Source: Pseudomonadales bacterium (GTDB taxonomy: Bacteria; Pseudomonadota; Gammaproteobacteria; Pseudomonadales; Azotimanducaceae). From it: a stretch of 45,137 nt of DNA. Of the stretch, positions 27,038-36,814 are shown piece by piece (within the stretch, counting starts at the first letter, position 1; the number at the start of each line of letters is the position of its first letter). The DNA is taken from the NCBI GenBank assembly GCA_028283025.1, contig JAPYNO010000099.1, positions 1 to 45,137 on the forward strand, given 5' to 3'. The position numbers were made by a program, and so were the translations under genes. Below the pieces are notes generated by a model that saw only the letters and a program-made list of their open reading frames with translations, had not been told where the DNA came from and searched no databases.

Positions 27038-28078
27038 ATGCAATTTGCCATTTTTGACGAAATAAACGCGATTGAGGGGATGAGCGTTGGTGAGGTGTAT
27101 GAAGAGCATCTCGAGCAAATCGAGATGGCCGATGAACTAGGCTACCACTCCTACTGGTTGGCCGAGCACCACGGACACGACCACCGTTTCGCACCTAGCC
27201 CCAACCTACTGCTGGCAGCCGCCTCGCAACGCACCAAGCGCATTCTGCTAGGCAACATGGTGAACGTTTTGCCGTTTCACCATCCGGTCCGCTTGGCTGA
27301 AGAAGCAGCGATGCTCGATCATTTGAGCAACGGTCGTATCCAGACCGGTATCGGCCGGGGGATTGGGCCGGATGAGTTCAAAGCTTACGATGTGCCGATG
27401 GGGGAGAGCCGCCCTCGCTTTATCGAATCCTACGGGATGATGCGAAAGATGTGGAAAAATGAAGCAAAGGAGCATGTCTGCGGGGACTTTTTCAGCCATG
27501 GTCCGGTGAGTCTCGCACCCGGTGTACTGCAAAAACCTTACCCTCCCGTCTGGTTCACCGGGCTCAGCAAGGAGTCTTCTCAGTATGCGGGTGAAGAGGG
27601 ACTGCCATTCGTGACCGCATTTCTGACAAACGATGAAGTCAAGGAATTTGGCGACATATATCGCGAGTGTTTTAGTCCTTCGGAGTTTCTTTCTGAACCG
27701 CTCTTCTGTGTGATGCGTCATGTATTTGTCGAAGAAACCGAAGCCAAAGCACGAGACGAAGCCGGTGAGGTGTATAGCAAGGCATTTGCCCATTGGTTGC
27801 AGATTGCGCTGACTGAGAAACGCGAAGGTGTTCACAAATCCTACAAGGACTATCCAGATCGGCATCAGCGCATTGGTGCGATGACGTTGGAAGAGCTCAT
27901 TGAGAATGACATCATCCTGTTTGGAGACACGGGGCAGGTCACTGACGGCTTGCACAAGGTGCGGGATATAGGCAGTGACCTCACGTTTATCTGGGTCTCG
28001 CCGAAGGGCATTACCCCGGCGCAAGGTCGGCAGTGCCTGACGCGATTCAGTCAAGAAGTCATGCCGTGTTTCCAGTAG
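27038..28078 (+). CDS. LLM-class flavin-dependent oxidoreductase (luciferase-like monooxygenase)
   Basis: A 346-residue LLM protein with LADELGYHSYWLAEHHGHDH-like features in the first 50 residues, LLLAAASQRTKRILLGNMVN, and DHLSNGRIQTGIGRGIGPDEF. These are typical of the bacterial-luciferase TIM barrel that binds reduced FMN or F420. The GRIQTGIGRG segment with no F420-specific cues favours FMN and a monooxygenase reaction. It lies between the HyuB-like and HyuA-like genes, with 59 bases before and 16 after it. A perfect TTGACA stands at 26998-27003 but no good -10 box follows. A partner flavin reductase is not seen. Confidence 0.93.
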   Translation: MQFAIFDEINAIEGMSVGEVYEEHLEQIEMADELGYHSYWLAEHHGHDHRFAPSPNLLLAAASQRTKRILLGNMVNVLPFHHPVRLAEEAAMLDHLSNGRIQTGIGRGIGPDEFKAYDVPMGESRPRFIESYGMMRKMWKNEAKEHVCGDFFSHGPVSLAPGVLQKPYPPVWFTGLSKESSQYAGEEGLPFVTAFLTNDEVKEFGDIYRECFSPSEFLSEPLFCVMRHVFVEETEAKARDEAGEVYSKAFAHWLQIALTEKREGVHKSYKDYPDRHQRIGAMTLEELIENDIILFGDTGQVTDGLHKVRDIGSDLTFIWVSPKGITPAQGRQCLTRFSQEVMPCFQ

Positions 28079-28094
28079 CTGGAGTTCGATAAGA

Positions 28095-30185
28095 ATGTAT
28101 CAAGTGGGTGTGGATATCGGAGGCACTTTTACGGATTGTGTCGTGGTCGATGAGCATGGACACCGAACCATCAGTAAGTCTCTCACGACATATGACGGCC
28201 TGTACAAAGGCGTCTTCGACGCGGTGGAGGTGAGTGCTGGCGAATTGGGTCTGTCGCTAGGTGCACTGCTCGCTCAAACTAGCCAGTTTGTCCATGGCAC
28301 GACTGTCGCGACCAACGCAGTGCTGACACGCCGCGGCGCGAAGACCGGACTGATTACCACCCGTGGCCATGAGGATTCCCTGATCATCGGTAAGGTTTCG
28401 TCCAAGAGCGCCGGTCTGGTGGAACGAGACCTGATTCAAGTATCGCGACTGAACAAGCCCGAGCCGTTGGTGCCACCAGAGTTGATCTGCGGTGTCCACG
28501 AGCGTGTCGATGTAGAGGGCGACATCATTGCCCCTCTCGATGAAGCAAGCGTGCTGGCCGCCATTGAAAGCCTGTGCGCTGAAGGTGTTGAGGCGATCGC
28601 CGTCAGCCTGCTGTGGTCATTTATGAACAGCAGCCACGAGATGCGCATCAAGGCGTTGCTCGCAGAGCATGCGCCAAGCGTGTTTTGCACTCTTTCCAGT
28701 GAGCTGGCGCCGGTGCTCGGGGAGTATGAACGCACCGTCACGACCGTGATGAATGCCTATGTAGGCCCGCAGGTGTCCGGATATTTGCACGAATTGGACC
28801 AGCGCCTGCGGGATGCAGGCTTGCAGTGGCCGCTTCTGGTCATGCAGGCGAGCGATGGGCTGACATCCGTCGCGGACGCATCGGTGCGGCCCATTGTCAC
28901 ATTGGATTCCGGTCCTGCCGGCGGCGTACTCGGTTGCCAATATCTTGCGAAACTCTACGATGAGCCCAATGCCATCTGTACGGATGTCGGTGGCACAACC
29001 TTTGAAGTCGGGCTGATCTCGAATGGCGAAGTGCCTCTGGAGACGGAGCCCGTTGTCTCTCAGTACAGCTTTCGCTTGCCCAAGGTCGCGGTTCGTTCAA
29101 TTGGCGCAGGGGGTGGCAGCATAGGCTGGGTGGATGCTGGCGGTGTTCTACGGGTGGGTCCGCAGAGTGCACGCTCTGACCCAGGCCCGGCTTGCTATGG
29201 AATTGGAGGAACTGAGCCGACACTCTCCGATGCCGACTTATATTTGGGCTATTTTGACGCCGATAATTTTCTCGGCGGCAAGATGAAGCTGCATTACGAC
29301 AAAGCCGAGAAAGCCTTGGCGGAACTCGGCAATCAACTAGGGATGTCCGCCCAGGAAGTCGCGGTTGGTATCGTGCGCATCACCAATGCCCATATGGCCG
29401 ATCTGATTCGCCGTAATACCATCGAACAGGGCGCCGATCCGCGCGAATGCGTATTGGTGGCCTATGGCGGAGCAGGCCCCACCCACGCCGCATTCTATGG
29501 ACGTGATATTGGTGCCAAGAGCATTCTCATACCGGTCGATTCCACTGTGTTTTCTGCAGAAGGGATGCTGACCTGTCAGTTGGCGCACAGTGCGCAAGCC
29601 TCATCCCCACTTGCGTCCCCTTTCTCCGAGAAGGACATAGAGGATCTTTCCAGACATTTGCAAATACTAGAAGATCGGGTGGTCGGTCAGTTTGCAGCAG
29701 AAGGTAGCGCCATTGAAGAACTGTCTATCAGGCGCTCGGTGACTGTTCATTACCCTGAACAGATTCATACCGTGGAAGTTGATCTGCCGGCAGGTGATCT
29801 GAATACAGGGCATGAGGCGGATATCAGGGCGCGATTCGAACAGCGCTACGCCAATACGTTTGGCGAGGGTTCGTTATTCAAAGATGGCGGGATTGAGATT
29901 GATCTGTGTCGAATCACTGCCACTCGCACTACCGAACCCATGCAGTTCGCGGAGTACGAACTTTCAGGGCCGGATGCGACCTCAGCAATCAAGTCTACCC
30001 GCAGTATGTTTTTTGAGGATGTTGGTTTTATTGAGACGCCCGTTTACGCAGGCAGTCAACTGCGGGCGGGCAATGCCATCAAGGGGCCGGCGTTGATCGA
30101 GCGCATGGGAGACAGTGTGGTTGTGCCACCCGAGTTCTCAGTGGAAGTAGACAAATACCTCACGCTGGTGATGTCACTCAGATAG
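28095..30185 (+). CDS. Hydantoinase A/oxoprolinase/acetone-carboxylase-beta-like ATPase subunit
   Basis: A 696-residue HyuA protein. The nucleotide-binding site begins VGVDIGGTFTDCVV (residues 4-17), followed by FVHGTTVATNAVLTRRG and ITTRGHED. Later blocks are TLDSGPAGGVLG, CTDVGGTTFEVGLI, GAGGGSIGWVD, and the C-terminal GPALIERMGDSVVVPP. The family uses ATP to activate a substrate, either for hydrolysis (hydantoinase, oxoprolinase) or for carboxylation of ketones. It pairs with the HyuB-like subunit at 24750. GGAG (28081-28084) precedes the ATG. Confidence 0.94.
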   Translation: MYQVGVDIGGTFTDCVVVDEHGHRTISKSLTTYDGLYKGVFDAVEVSAGELGLSLGALLAQTSQFVHGTTVATNAVLTRRGAKTGLITTRGHEDSLIIGKVSSKSAGLVERDLIQVSRLNKPEPLVPPELICGVHERVDVEGDIIAPLDEASVLAAIESLCAEGVEAIAVSLLWSFMNSSHEMRIKALLAEHAPSVFCTLSSELAPVLGEYERTVTTVMNAYVGPQVSGYLHELDQRLRDAGLQWPLLVMQASDGLTSVADASVRPIVTLDSGPAGGVLGCQYLAKLYDEPNAICTDVGGTTFEVGLISNGEVPLETEPVVSQYSFRLPKVAVRSIGAGGGSIGWVDAGGVLRVGPQSARSDPGPACYGIGGTEPTLSDADLYLGYFDADNFLGGKMKLHYDKAEKALAELGNQLGMSAQEVAVGIVRITNAHMADLIRRNTIEQGADPRECVLVAYGGAGPTHAAFYGRDIGAKSILIPVDSTVFSAEGMLTCQLAHSAQASSPLASPFSEKDIEDLSRHLQILEDRVVGQFAAEGSAIEELSIRRSVTVHYPEQIHTVEVDLPAGDLNTGHEADIRARFEQRYANTFGEGSLFKDGGIEIDLCRITATRTTEPMQFAEYELSGPDATSAIKSTRSMFFEDVGFIETPVYAGSQLRAGNAIKGPALIERMGDSVVVPPEFSVEVDKYLTLVMSLR

Positions 30186-30188
30186 AGC

Positions 30189-31175
30189 TTGACCGTGGCC
30201 GATGCAGTCAATATAGGTCGGGTGGCCGTGACCGGTGCGATGGGCGTCAATGGTGTCTGGGTGCTGCGCGCCTTCATCAGTCGCGGGGTTGAAGTCCTAG
30301 CGCTCGACATCAACGAAGACTATAGCCTGGCACCTGAACTATGCGGCAATATCGCATTTGACCGAGTCGATGTGACGCGACCTCATGAACTTGAGAAAGC
30401 CTTTTCGGCTTTTGCGCCAGAAGCGGTCGTTCATATGGCGGCCCTGTTGCCGGCGGAATCGCAGTCGGACCCGTTTCGAGGCTATCAGCTCAATGTCATG
30501 GCTACGGCCAATGTGTTTGAGGCCGCAAAGAATCATGGCGTCAAGCGAGTTGTCATGGCGAGTTCAAAAGCGGCATACGGCAATATGCCGGATGAGTTTG
30601 GCTATCCAGCCTACCGCCCGGTGAAGGAAGTTGATAGGTGCAATCCGGTTGCGGTATACGACTACAGCAAAATTGCCGCGGAAGGGCTGGGTATCAACTT
30701 CGCGCGTAATGACAGTTTCGAGTTCGCTGCGCTGCGCTTCGCCACTATCTATGGACCTGGGAAGGTGGGTCGTCACGGCCCTATGTCGATCGCTTCGGCA
30801 CTGATTGAGTCTGCAATCGCAGGTGAAACGTATGAACTGGAGCGTGGCGGTGATGAATGCGACGACTATATCTATGCCGAGGATGCAGGGGCAGCCCTCG
30901 CTGTTGTTGCGCTGCATGATCAACCGCTAGAGCACAACTTGTATAACGTTGGCCTTGGTGAGGCAGTCTCTCTTGCCGAGTATGCCAAGACCGTTGAGTC
31001 TGTCATCCCGCAAGCGAAAACAAATATTGGCACTGGTCTTGACCCAATGGGCGCTGGCGTTTCTTACTACTATGTGTTCGACTGTGCCCGGATGCGAGAG
31101 GAGTTTAATTTTACTCCGCGCTCGCTTGAGGCGGGTATGGCGGCATTCGTGGACTTTTCAATGCAAGCGGGGTGA
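30189..31175 (+). CDS. NAD-dependent epimerase/dehydratase family protein (extended SDR)
   Basis: A 328-residue extended SDR. The Rossmann glycine motif is VTGAMGVNGVW (TGxxGxxG), and the catalytic Tyr/Lys pair is in YDYSKIAAEG, with ASSKAAYG before it. Start codons are poor: TTG 30189 or GTG 30195, three to nine bases after the hyuA stop, so it is translated by coupling. The family includes sugar epimerases and hydroxysteroid or aldehyde dehydrogenases; here a NAD(P)-dependent alcohol/ketone oxidoreduction of the pathway intermediate is likely, but the substrate is unknown. Confidence 0.9.
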   Translation: MTVADAVNIGRVAVTGAMGVNGVWVLRAFISRGVEVLALDINEDYSLAPELCGNIAFDRVDVTRPHELEKAFSAFAPEAVVHMAALLPAESQSDPFRGYQLNVMATANVFEAAKNHGVKRVVMASSKAAYGNMPDEFGYPAYRPVKEVDRCNPVAVYDYSKIAAEGLGINFARNDSFEFAALRFATIYGPGKVGRHGPMSIASALIESAIAGETYELERGGDECDDYIYAEDAGAALAVVALHDQPLEHNLYNVGLGEAVSLAEYAKTVESVIPQAKTNIGTGLDPMGAGVSYYYVFDCARMREEFNFTPRSLEAGMAAFVDFSMQAG

Positions 31176-31190
31176 TTGCCGCGTAATTGT

Positions 31191-31219
31191 TTGGCATGTG
31201 TCAATTAGGCTGGTATCAA
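31191..31219 (+). promoter_or_regulatory. Candidate promoter for the TonB-dependent receptor
   Basis: TTGGCA (31191-31196) and TATCAA (31214-31219) are 17 bases apart in the 92-base gap before the receptor gene. The -35 differs from consensus by one base and the -10 by two. Weak evidence; the receptor could also be read through from the genes upstream. Confidence 0.33.
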
Positions 31220-31267
31220 GCCCGCAATTCGAATGAACTTATGTAAGCCCCAATGATAGGAATGAAA

Positions 31268-33685
31268 ATGACAAACCGAATGACTAGCGTAGGCTCTCGC
31301 AAGCACCGAAAGCTCATAAGTGCCTTTCTCCTGGTTGCGTTACCGCTGTCAGCGTCTGCTGCGCCAATCATTGAAGAAATTATTGTAGTCGCGCAAAAGC
31401 GTGAGCAAAACGCTCAGGAAGTGCCGATATCAATTACCGCGTTGTCGGCGTCGGCATTAGAGCAGCGGGGGCTGAGCGATATTTCCCAAATCGGCGAGAT
31501 GACGCCTAACCTAGAGATGGACAATACCTCTCCCTTCGCCGGCTCTAGTTCTGTCCTGAGCCCATTTATCCGCGGTATAGGTCAGAATGACTTTGCCTTC
31601 AACCTAGAGCCCGGCGTAGGCGTTTACGTCGATGGCGTCTACTATGCGCGCACCATTGGTGCAGTGGTGGACCTCCTTGACCTTGAGCGTGTTGAGGTGC
31701 TGAGCGGGCCGCAGGGTACGCTGTTCGGTCGCAACAGCATTGGCGGGGTGCTCAATATCATCACCCGTCACCCAGCAGAGGAATTCACCTATGCGCTAGA
31801 GGCGACAACGGGAGATTATGGCCGTCTCGATTTCCGAGGCTCGATGGATGCGCCATTGATCGAAGGCACATTGCTGAGCCAGTTTGCGTTTTCTTCAAAA
31901 CAACGCGACGGATACCAGGACAGGATCGAATTTCCCGGCAACTTTGTCCAAGACGTGAGGCATTTTCAGCGTGCCTCTGACGAAACTGGCGGCAGCCAAG
32001 GCGGGCAGGATCAAGTCAATCTACGCGCTAAGTTACTGTGGAGCGTCGCTGACGAACTGGAAATCACTGTTGCCAGCGACTACAGCGAGAGCGATGAGGA
32101 CGCGCCTGCAACTTCACTCATTGAGGTTGGCGAGGGCAATGGGCTCGCCGGTTTGTACAATCTTTGCATCAACACGCCCCTGACTGTCCTGACTGGAATC
32201 GCGCCAGTGTGCACGCAGCCCTTAGCGACCACAGGCGTTGTCTTGGGGGGCGCGAATATAGACTCCGATCCCAACAATAATCGTTTGCCGATCAATGATC
32301 AATACATTCTCAGTGACATCGACAAGAGCTATGCTGAGGGTAGCAATTTTTCTCAAGTGAAGAGCTTAGGGCTGACCACTACGATTGATTGGGGATTCAC
32401 CCCACAGATCAATATGAAATCGATTACGGCCTATCGCGAACTTGATGCCGTCATGGGCGCGGACTTTGATGGCGGAATGCCGTTCGTGGCTGGTGACGCC
32501 TCTTTCGACACACAGCAGGAGCAGTTTTCGCAGGAATTTCAGTTCACCGGCATGGCCTTGAATGGCCAACTGGACTGGTTGCTTGGTGCCTACTACTTTT
32601 ATGAAGAAGGTGGACTGACGGACTATGTGCCGCTATTGGGTGGCTTGATCCAGGTATTGGGTCCCAAAGAATTTGAGAATGAGGCTTACGCGCTCTTCTC
32701 TCACCTGAACTATGCGATGACGGATCGATGGAGTGCTACGTTCGGTGTTCGCTATACCAAAGAGAACAAAGAATTTGAGGGCGGACAGCGGGATTTGAAC
32801 ATGTTTCCTGCGCGAACAGGGTCGCTGGCCGCAGCACACCCGGACCCTGACGATTTGACCCGCATTTATCCCATAGGCGTTCAAACGAAAGGTTTTGATG
32901 ACCTCTCTGTGAAGTTGGGTGTGGAGTATCGGTTCAGTGAGAGCACTTTCGGTTACGCATCCTATTCCGAAGGATTCAAGAGTGGAGGCTGGACAACCCG
33001 ACTACTGGTGCCTGAGACACCGAATCCGAATGTAGCACCGGAATTTGACGAGGAAGAAGCGACAAGTTACGAGTTGGGCATCAAGTCTCAACTTCTTGAC
33101 AACCGTCTGCAACTCAATGGAGCGGTGTTCTTCACCGACTATACAAACATTCAGGTGACTGTACAGCGAGGTGTATCCCCTACGTTCGATAACGCGGGTG
33201 ATGGCGAGATACAAGGCGCCGAGTTGGGGTTTGTGGCCCTGCCAGCGGAAAACTGGTTTATCACGGGAAGTATCGGATATCTCGATGCGCAATATACCGA
33301 CCTAGATCCTCTTGTCGATCCCAATTTGACGTCAGGCGATAAATTCGTCAACACCCCTGATTGGGCCACCCATCTTGCGCTCGAGTACAGCTTGCCCTTA
33401 TCAAATGGTTCGCAATTGCGGTTTCATGTTGATCATTCCTATAAAAGCACGGTAGCGAACGATGCGGTGAATACACCATCGTTGGTGGCGGACTCGGTCA
33501 ACCTGTATCACGCATACATGAGCTTTGTCACACCGAGCCAAGATTTTACGATCACTTTCGGAGGAAGAAACCTCAGCGACGAGCGGTATATTTATTCTGG
33601 GTTTGCGCATCCTATCGGTTTTACCTCGGCCAACTACTCTCGCCCGCGAGAGTGGTATGTCACGTTCAAATATGCACCTCTCTGA
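31268..33685 (+). CDS. TonB-dependent outer-membrane receptor
   Basis: About 805 residues from ATG 31268, six bases after AGGA (31258-31261); earlier in-frame ATGs exist at 31253 and 31262. A signal peptide (KLISAFLLVALPLSASA) precedes a TonB-box-like segment EEIIVVAQKREQNAQEVPIS. The plug domain has GVYVDGVYYARTIGA and ERVEVLSGPQGTLFGRNSIGGVLNIITR, and the 22-strand barrel ends YSRPREWYVTFKYAPL. Its plug resembles receptors found in aromatic and steroid degraders rather than classical siderophore types. It likely imports the substrate of this cluster across the outer membrane. Confidence 0.96.
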   Translation: MTNRMTSVGSRKHRKLISAFLLVALPLSASAAPIIEEIIVVAQKREQNAQEVPISITALSASALEQRGLSDISQIGEMTPNLEMDNTSPFAGSSSVLSPFIRGIGQNDFAFNLEPGVGVYVDGVYYARTIGAVVDLLDLERVEVLSGPQGTLFGRNSIGGVLNIITRHPAEEFTYALEATTGDYGRLDFRGSMDAPLIEGTLLSQFAFSSKQRDGYQDRIEFPGNFVQDVRHFQRASDETGGSQGGQDQVNLRAKLLWSVADELEITVASDYSESDEDAPATSLIEVGEGNGLAGLYNLCINTPLTVLTGIAPVCTQPLATTGVVLGGANIDSDPNNNRLPINDQYILSDIDKSYAEGSNFSQVKSLGLTTTIDWGFTPQINMKSITAYRELDAVMGADFDGGMPFVAGDASFDTQQEQFSQEFQFTGMALNGQLDWLLGAYYFYEEGGLTDYVPLLGGLIQVLGPKEFENEAYALFSHLNYAMTDRWSATFGVRYTKENKEFEGGQRDLNMFPARTGSLAAAHPDPDDLTRIYPIGVQTKGFDDLSVKLGVEYRFSESTFGYASYSEGFKSGGWTTRLLVPETPNPNVAPEFDEEEATSYELGIKSQLLDNRLQLNGAVFFTDYTNIQVTVQRGVSPTFDNAGDGEIQGAELGFVALPAENWFITGSIGYLDAQYTDLDPLVDPNLTSGDKFVNTPDWATHLALEYSLPLSNGSQLRFHVDHSYKSTVANDAVNTPSLVADSVNLYHAYMSFVTPSQDFTITFGGRNLSDERYIYSGFAHPIGFTSANYSRPREWYVTFKYAPL

Positions 33686-33714
33686 TGACCGAGGCTTTTT
33701 CGTCATGCAGCACG

Positions 33715-33737
33715 GACAGGCCTGCCGATAGCCTGTC
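33715..33737 (+). other. Hairpin between the TonB receptor and the OYE flavoprotein
   Basis: GACAGGC (33715-33721) pairs with GCCTGTC (33731-33737) around a nine-base loop in the 79-base intergenic gap. No run of T follows, so it is not a standard intrinsic terminator; it may be an RNA processing or stability element. Confidence 0.4.
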
Positions 33738-33764
33738 GCGTGGGAGATCTTTCCGAGTTTCGCG

Positions 33765-35735
33765 ATGACAGACTTCAAGCTGCTATTCAGTCCGATCAGC
33801 GTGGGTTCAATGGAACTCAAGAATCGCATTGTTGTGACGGGTCACAAGATAAATTTTACGCCCGAGCGGGCCAATCCAAAAGGCACCTCATACTACGAAG
33901 CCCGCGCAAAAGGTGGTGCAGGGGCTGTGACACTTGAGGCCCTAGGGGTTTTCTACACGGGCAAGACCCACCCGGATATTCGTTATGCAGATCGATTGGA
34001 TTTTTTTCGTGACCAGGTGGAGGCCGTACACGCCTATGGCGCCAAGGTCATCGTCCAAGCGACAATCCAAGGTGGCATGTGGACGCCTTCGGTCTCATCA
34101 TCTGTGCCCATGAAGTGGGTCAACACCCAAGCGCGACAACTCACCACCCGAGAGCTTAAGAATCTGAGCAAGGGCTTTGGCGATACTGCTGTCGCCCTCA
34201 AGGACTTGGGAGTCGATGCGTTTGAGATGCACCTGAGCCATGGCACCGGCCTGAACCAAATTGCATCGACCTTGTATAACTATCGCACAGACGAGTACGG
34301 CGGTTCTCTGGAGAATCGGATGCGTTTTTTCGGCGAGGTGCTTGCCGATGTCCGTGACAAAATCGGCGACAGTCTTGCCGTCGGCGCAAGGGTGAATGTC
34401 GATGAGAGTCGAGTGAAGGGGTCCGGGTTGGAAGAGGGCGTGGAGCGATGTTGGATACTCACTCGGGATGGGATGCTCGATTACCTAAGTGTGGATACCG
34501 CTGTGGAGCCGCAGGAGGACTATCTCATGGTGCCGTCGTCGTATCTGCCACAGACCCCCATGCTGTACGCTGCGGAAGCCGTGCGTGAAGCTGTGGATAT
34601 TCCTGTGCTGGGCGTGGGACGAATTACCACCCCGCAGGTAGCCGAGGCGGCACTGGCGAACGGTTCACTCGATATGGTCGGTGCTGTCAGGGCACTCATT
34701 GCCGACCCGGAGTGGCCCAACAAGGCGCAGCGAGGCGACTTAGATCAAATACGCTACTGTATAGGCTGCGTCGAAGCCTGCTTTGGCCGTACTGTCAAAC
34801 TCAAGCGCACACCGGGTGCTATCCCCGTGGAACACGCGCTCTGCCAGGTCAATCCCAATATCGGGAACGAGCGAACAGAACTTCTTCCGGTGAAGCAGAC
34901 AAAGAAAATTGTCGTGGTTGGCGCAGGGGTTTCGGGCATGCAGTTCGCCATGACCGCCACGCGCCGAGGACACAAGGTGACGGTCCTTGAGAGGGAGTCA
35001 GTGACGGGCGGTCATATCAACTGGATGTCTAAGCTGCCGGGAAAAGCCGATGTTCAGGACATTGCGCGATGGTTGGATGTGCAGATGAAAACCTATGATA
35101 TCGACTTAAGGCTTGGAATCGATGCGTGCGCTGAACTGGTCAAGTCCATGAAACCTGATGCGGTGGTGATCGCGACCGGCAGCCATTTTATCCGCAGCGG
35201 TTACAGTACCGCCAACATGCGGGAGGTGGAAGGCGCAGATAGCGATCATGTGCTGGTGCCTGAAGAAGTGATTCTCGGCCGCAAAGAGACCGGAGACAAC
35301 GTGCTGATCTACGACGATACCGGCTATATCGTGGGCGCAGGCATCGCCGAAATGCTGTCCGATGCCGGTAAGCGGGTTGAAGTTGTCACTAGCTATGCAA
35401 ATCTCCCCTGGGCGGTTGCGCACTTTTACCTCGATAAGGTTGTGAATACTCGAGTCATGAGTAAAGCCACGGTGACCCGTGATCATGTGTTGGAAAAAAT
35501 CGATGGCAACAGTATCCATTTCTCCAACGTCTATACCTTCGATCCAATAGTTCGTGAGAACGTCGATAGCCTTATCCTCATTACCGGTCGTCAGCCTAAT
35601 GAAACCCTATTTCAAGAGCTGGAAACCCAAGTGCCTGAACTGCATATCATCGGTGATGCGAACATCTCCCACCTCGGCGACCTCGCCATAGAAAGTGCTA
35701 CCCGTGAAGGGGAGCAGTTGGCGCGGAGAATTTAG
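33765..35735 (+). CDS. OYE/2,4-dienoyl-CoA-reductase/TMADH-type iron-sulfur flavoprotein
   Basis: A 656-residue protein with an N-terminal FMN TIM barrel (about 1-330: LLFSPISVGSMELKNRIV, NYRTDEYGGSLENR), a 4Fe-4S motif (C332, C335, C339, C360 in CIGCVEACF and ALCQVNP) and a C-terminal FAD/NAD domain (VVVGAGVSGMQFA at 383-395). This is the arrangement of 2,4-dienoyl-CoA reductase and of trimethylamine or dimethylglycine dehydrogenases. The immediately following ETF and Fe-S genes favour a dehydrogenase that donates electrons to ETF. The gap between the third and fourth Cys is 20 residues, longer than the usual 11-12. Confidence 0.92.
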   Translation: MTDFKLLFSPISVGSMELKNRIVVTGHKINFTPERANPKGTSYYEARAKGGAGAVTLEALGVFYTGKTHPDIRYADRLDFFRDQVEAVHAYGAKVIVQATIQGGMWTPSVSSSVPMKWVNTQARQLTTRELKNLSKGFGDTAVALKDLGVDAFEMHLSHGTGLNQIASTLYNYRTDEYGGSLENRMRFFGEVLADVRDKIGDSLAVGARVNVDESRVKGSGLEEGVERCWILTRDGMLDYLSVDTAVEPQEDYLMVPSSYLPQTPMLYAAEAVREAVDIPVLGVGRITTPQVAEAALANGSLDMVGAVRALIADPEWPNKAQRGDLDQIRYCIGCVEACFGRTVKLKRTPGAIPVEHALCQVNPNIGNERTELLPVKQTKKIVVVGAGVSGMQFAMTATRRGHKVTVLERESVTGGHINWMSKLPGKADVQDIARWLDVQMKTYDIDLRLGIDACAELVKSMKPDAVVIATGSHFIRSGYSTANMREVEGADSDHVLVPEEVILGRKETGDNVLIYDDTGYIVGAGIAEMLSDAGKRVEVVTSYANLPWAVAHFYLDKVVNTRVMSKATVTRDHVLEKIDGNSIHFSNVYTFDPIVRENVDSLILITGRQPNETLFQELETQVPELHIIGDANISHLGDLAIESATREGEQLARRI

Positions 35736-36814
35736 TGCATCATCCAACTGATAACGGAAAAGTACCCGCCCCCGTCGGCAGAGTCTGGAGCGTTGTCGAG
35801 CACCAGGGCGGCGAATTGAGTCCGGTCTCATTTGAACTGCTAGCCGAAGCTCGTGCACTCGCGGATATGCTGCAAGGCGGTGGCGAAGTCTGTGCGCTTG
35901 TGCTCTCCTCAGAGCAGTACTGTAGCGCCGAAAGCCATATCGATACGCTCGCCAAGCACGGTGCGGATCAGGTATTGCTGGCGTGTCACCCGGCACTCGG
36001 CGACTACGCGAGCGAGCCCCATATCGAGGTGTTGACCGATCTGTGTCATGCGCTGTCTCCCGAGATCATCCTACTGGCGTCATCCCTGGACGGCCAAGAT
36101 ATTGCAGCAAGGCTTTCGCTGCGCACGGGAGGGAGTTTGATCAGCGACTGCGTCAGGCTCACAGTCAACACCGATGGCGTATTGGAAGGAAGTAAACCCG
36201 TACTAGACGATCACCTGTACGCCGAGCTGCATTGTGAACGACGGCCTCAGGTGGCCACACTCAGACCGGGAGCGTGCGAGGCAAAGCCCCTGCACACATA
36301 TCAGAAGCCCGAAGTGCAGCGAATCGAACCCGTATTGGACTCTCACTCGGGTGCGGTCTCAGTAGGAGAATTTCTACCCGCTACAGCTCGGAATTTGTCC
36401 ATCCTAGAGGCTGAAAGAGTTGTGGCTGGCGGTGCTGGGATCAAGAATCCGCATGGCGTGCGTCTACTAGAGGCCCTAGCCGAATCTCTGGGCGCTTGTT
36501 CGGCGGCGAGTCGCGTGCTCGTGGATTTGGGGTTGATGCCTCGTGACAAGCAGGTGGGTCTCAGTGGTGTTGTTGTCAAACCCAAATTGTATCTGGCGCT
36601 GGGAATTTCGGGTGCGGCGTATCATCTGGCTGGCATGAGCGAATCGGAAATCATCATCGCTGTGAATACCGATCCCGCTGCGGAGATATTCAAGGTGGCG
36701 GATTTTGCTGCTATTGGCGACCTGTTTGAAGTGGTGCCGGCATTGTTGGAACGCCTTGCGAATCAGCAGGCGCCGCAAGAGGCGTCACAAGAACTGCTGT
36801 TGGAGGCGGGGTGA
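35735..36814 (+). CDS. etfA: Electron transfer flavoprotein alpha subunit (FixB-like)
   Basis: A 359-residue protein whose C-terminal FAD-binding half is conserved (GLSGVVVKPKLYLALGISGAAYHLAGM, IIIAVNTDPAAEIFKVADF, DLFEVVPALL). The start is GTG 35735, sharing one base with the OYE stop (TAGTG), so it is coupled. The FAD subdomain lacks the usual Trp that ends the conserved Arg/Asp/Gly stretch and reads LVDLGLMPRD instead. ETF alpha and beta form a soluble dimer that carries electrons from dehydrogenases to a membrane acceptor. Confidence 0.95.
   Translation: MHHPTDNGKVPAPVGRVWSVVEHQGGELSPVSFELLAEARALADMLQGGGEVCALVLSSEQYCSAESHIDTLAKHGADQVLLACHPALGDYASEPHIEVLTDLCHALSPEIILLASSLDGQDIAARLSLRTGGSLISDCVRLTVNTDGVLEGSKPVLDDHLYAELHCERRPQVATLRPGACEAKPLHTYQKPEVQRIEPVLDSHSGAVSVGEFLPATARNLSILEAERVVAGGAGIKNPHGVRLLEALAESLGACSAASRVLVDLGLMPRDKQVGLSGVVVKPKLYLALGISGAAYHLAGMSESEIIIAVNTDPAAEIFKVADFAAIGDLFEVVPALLERLANQQAPQEASQELLLEAG

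Noticed and set aside
27248..28054. Minus-strand open frame of 268 codons opposite the LLM gene
   Set aside because: Antisense shadow of a well-supported gene.
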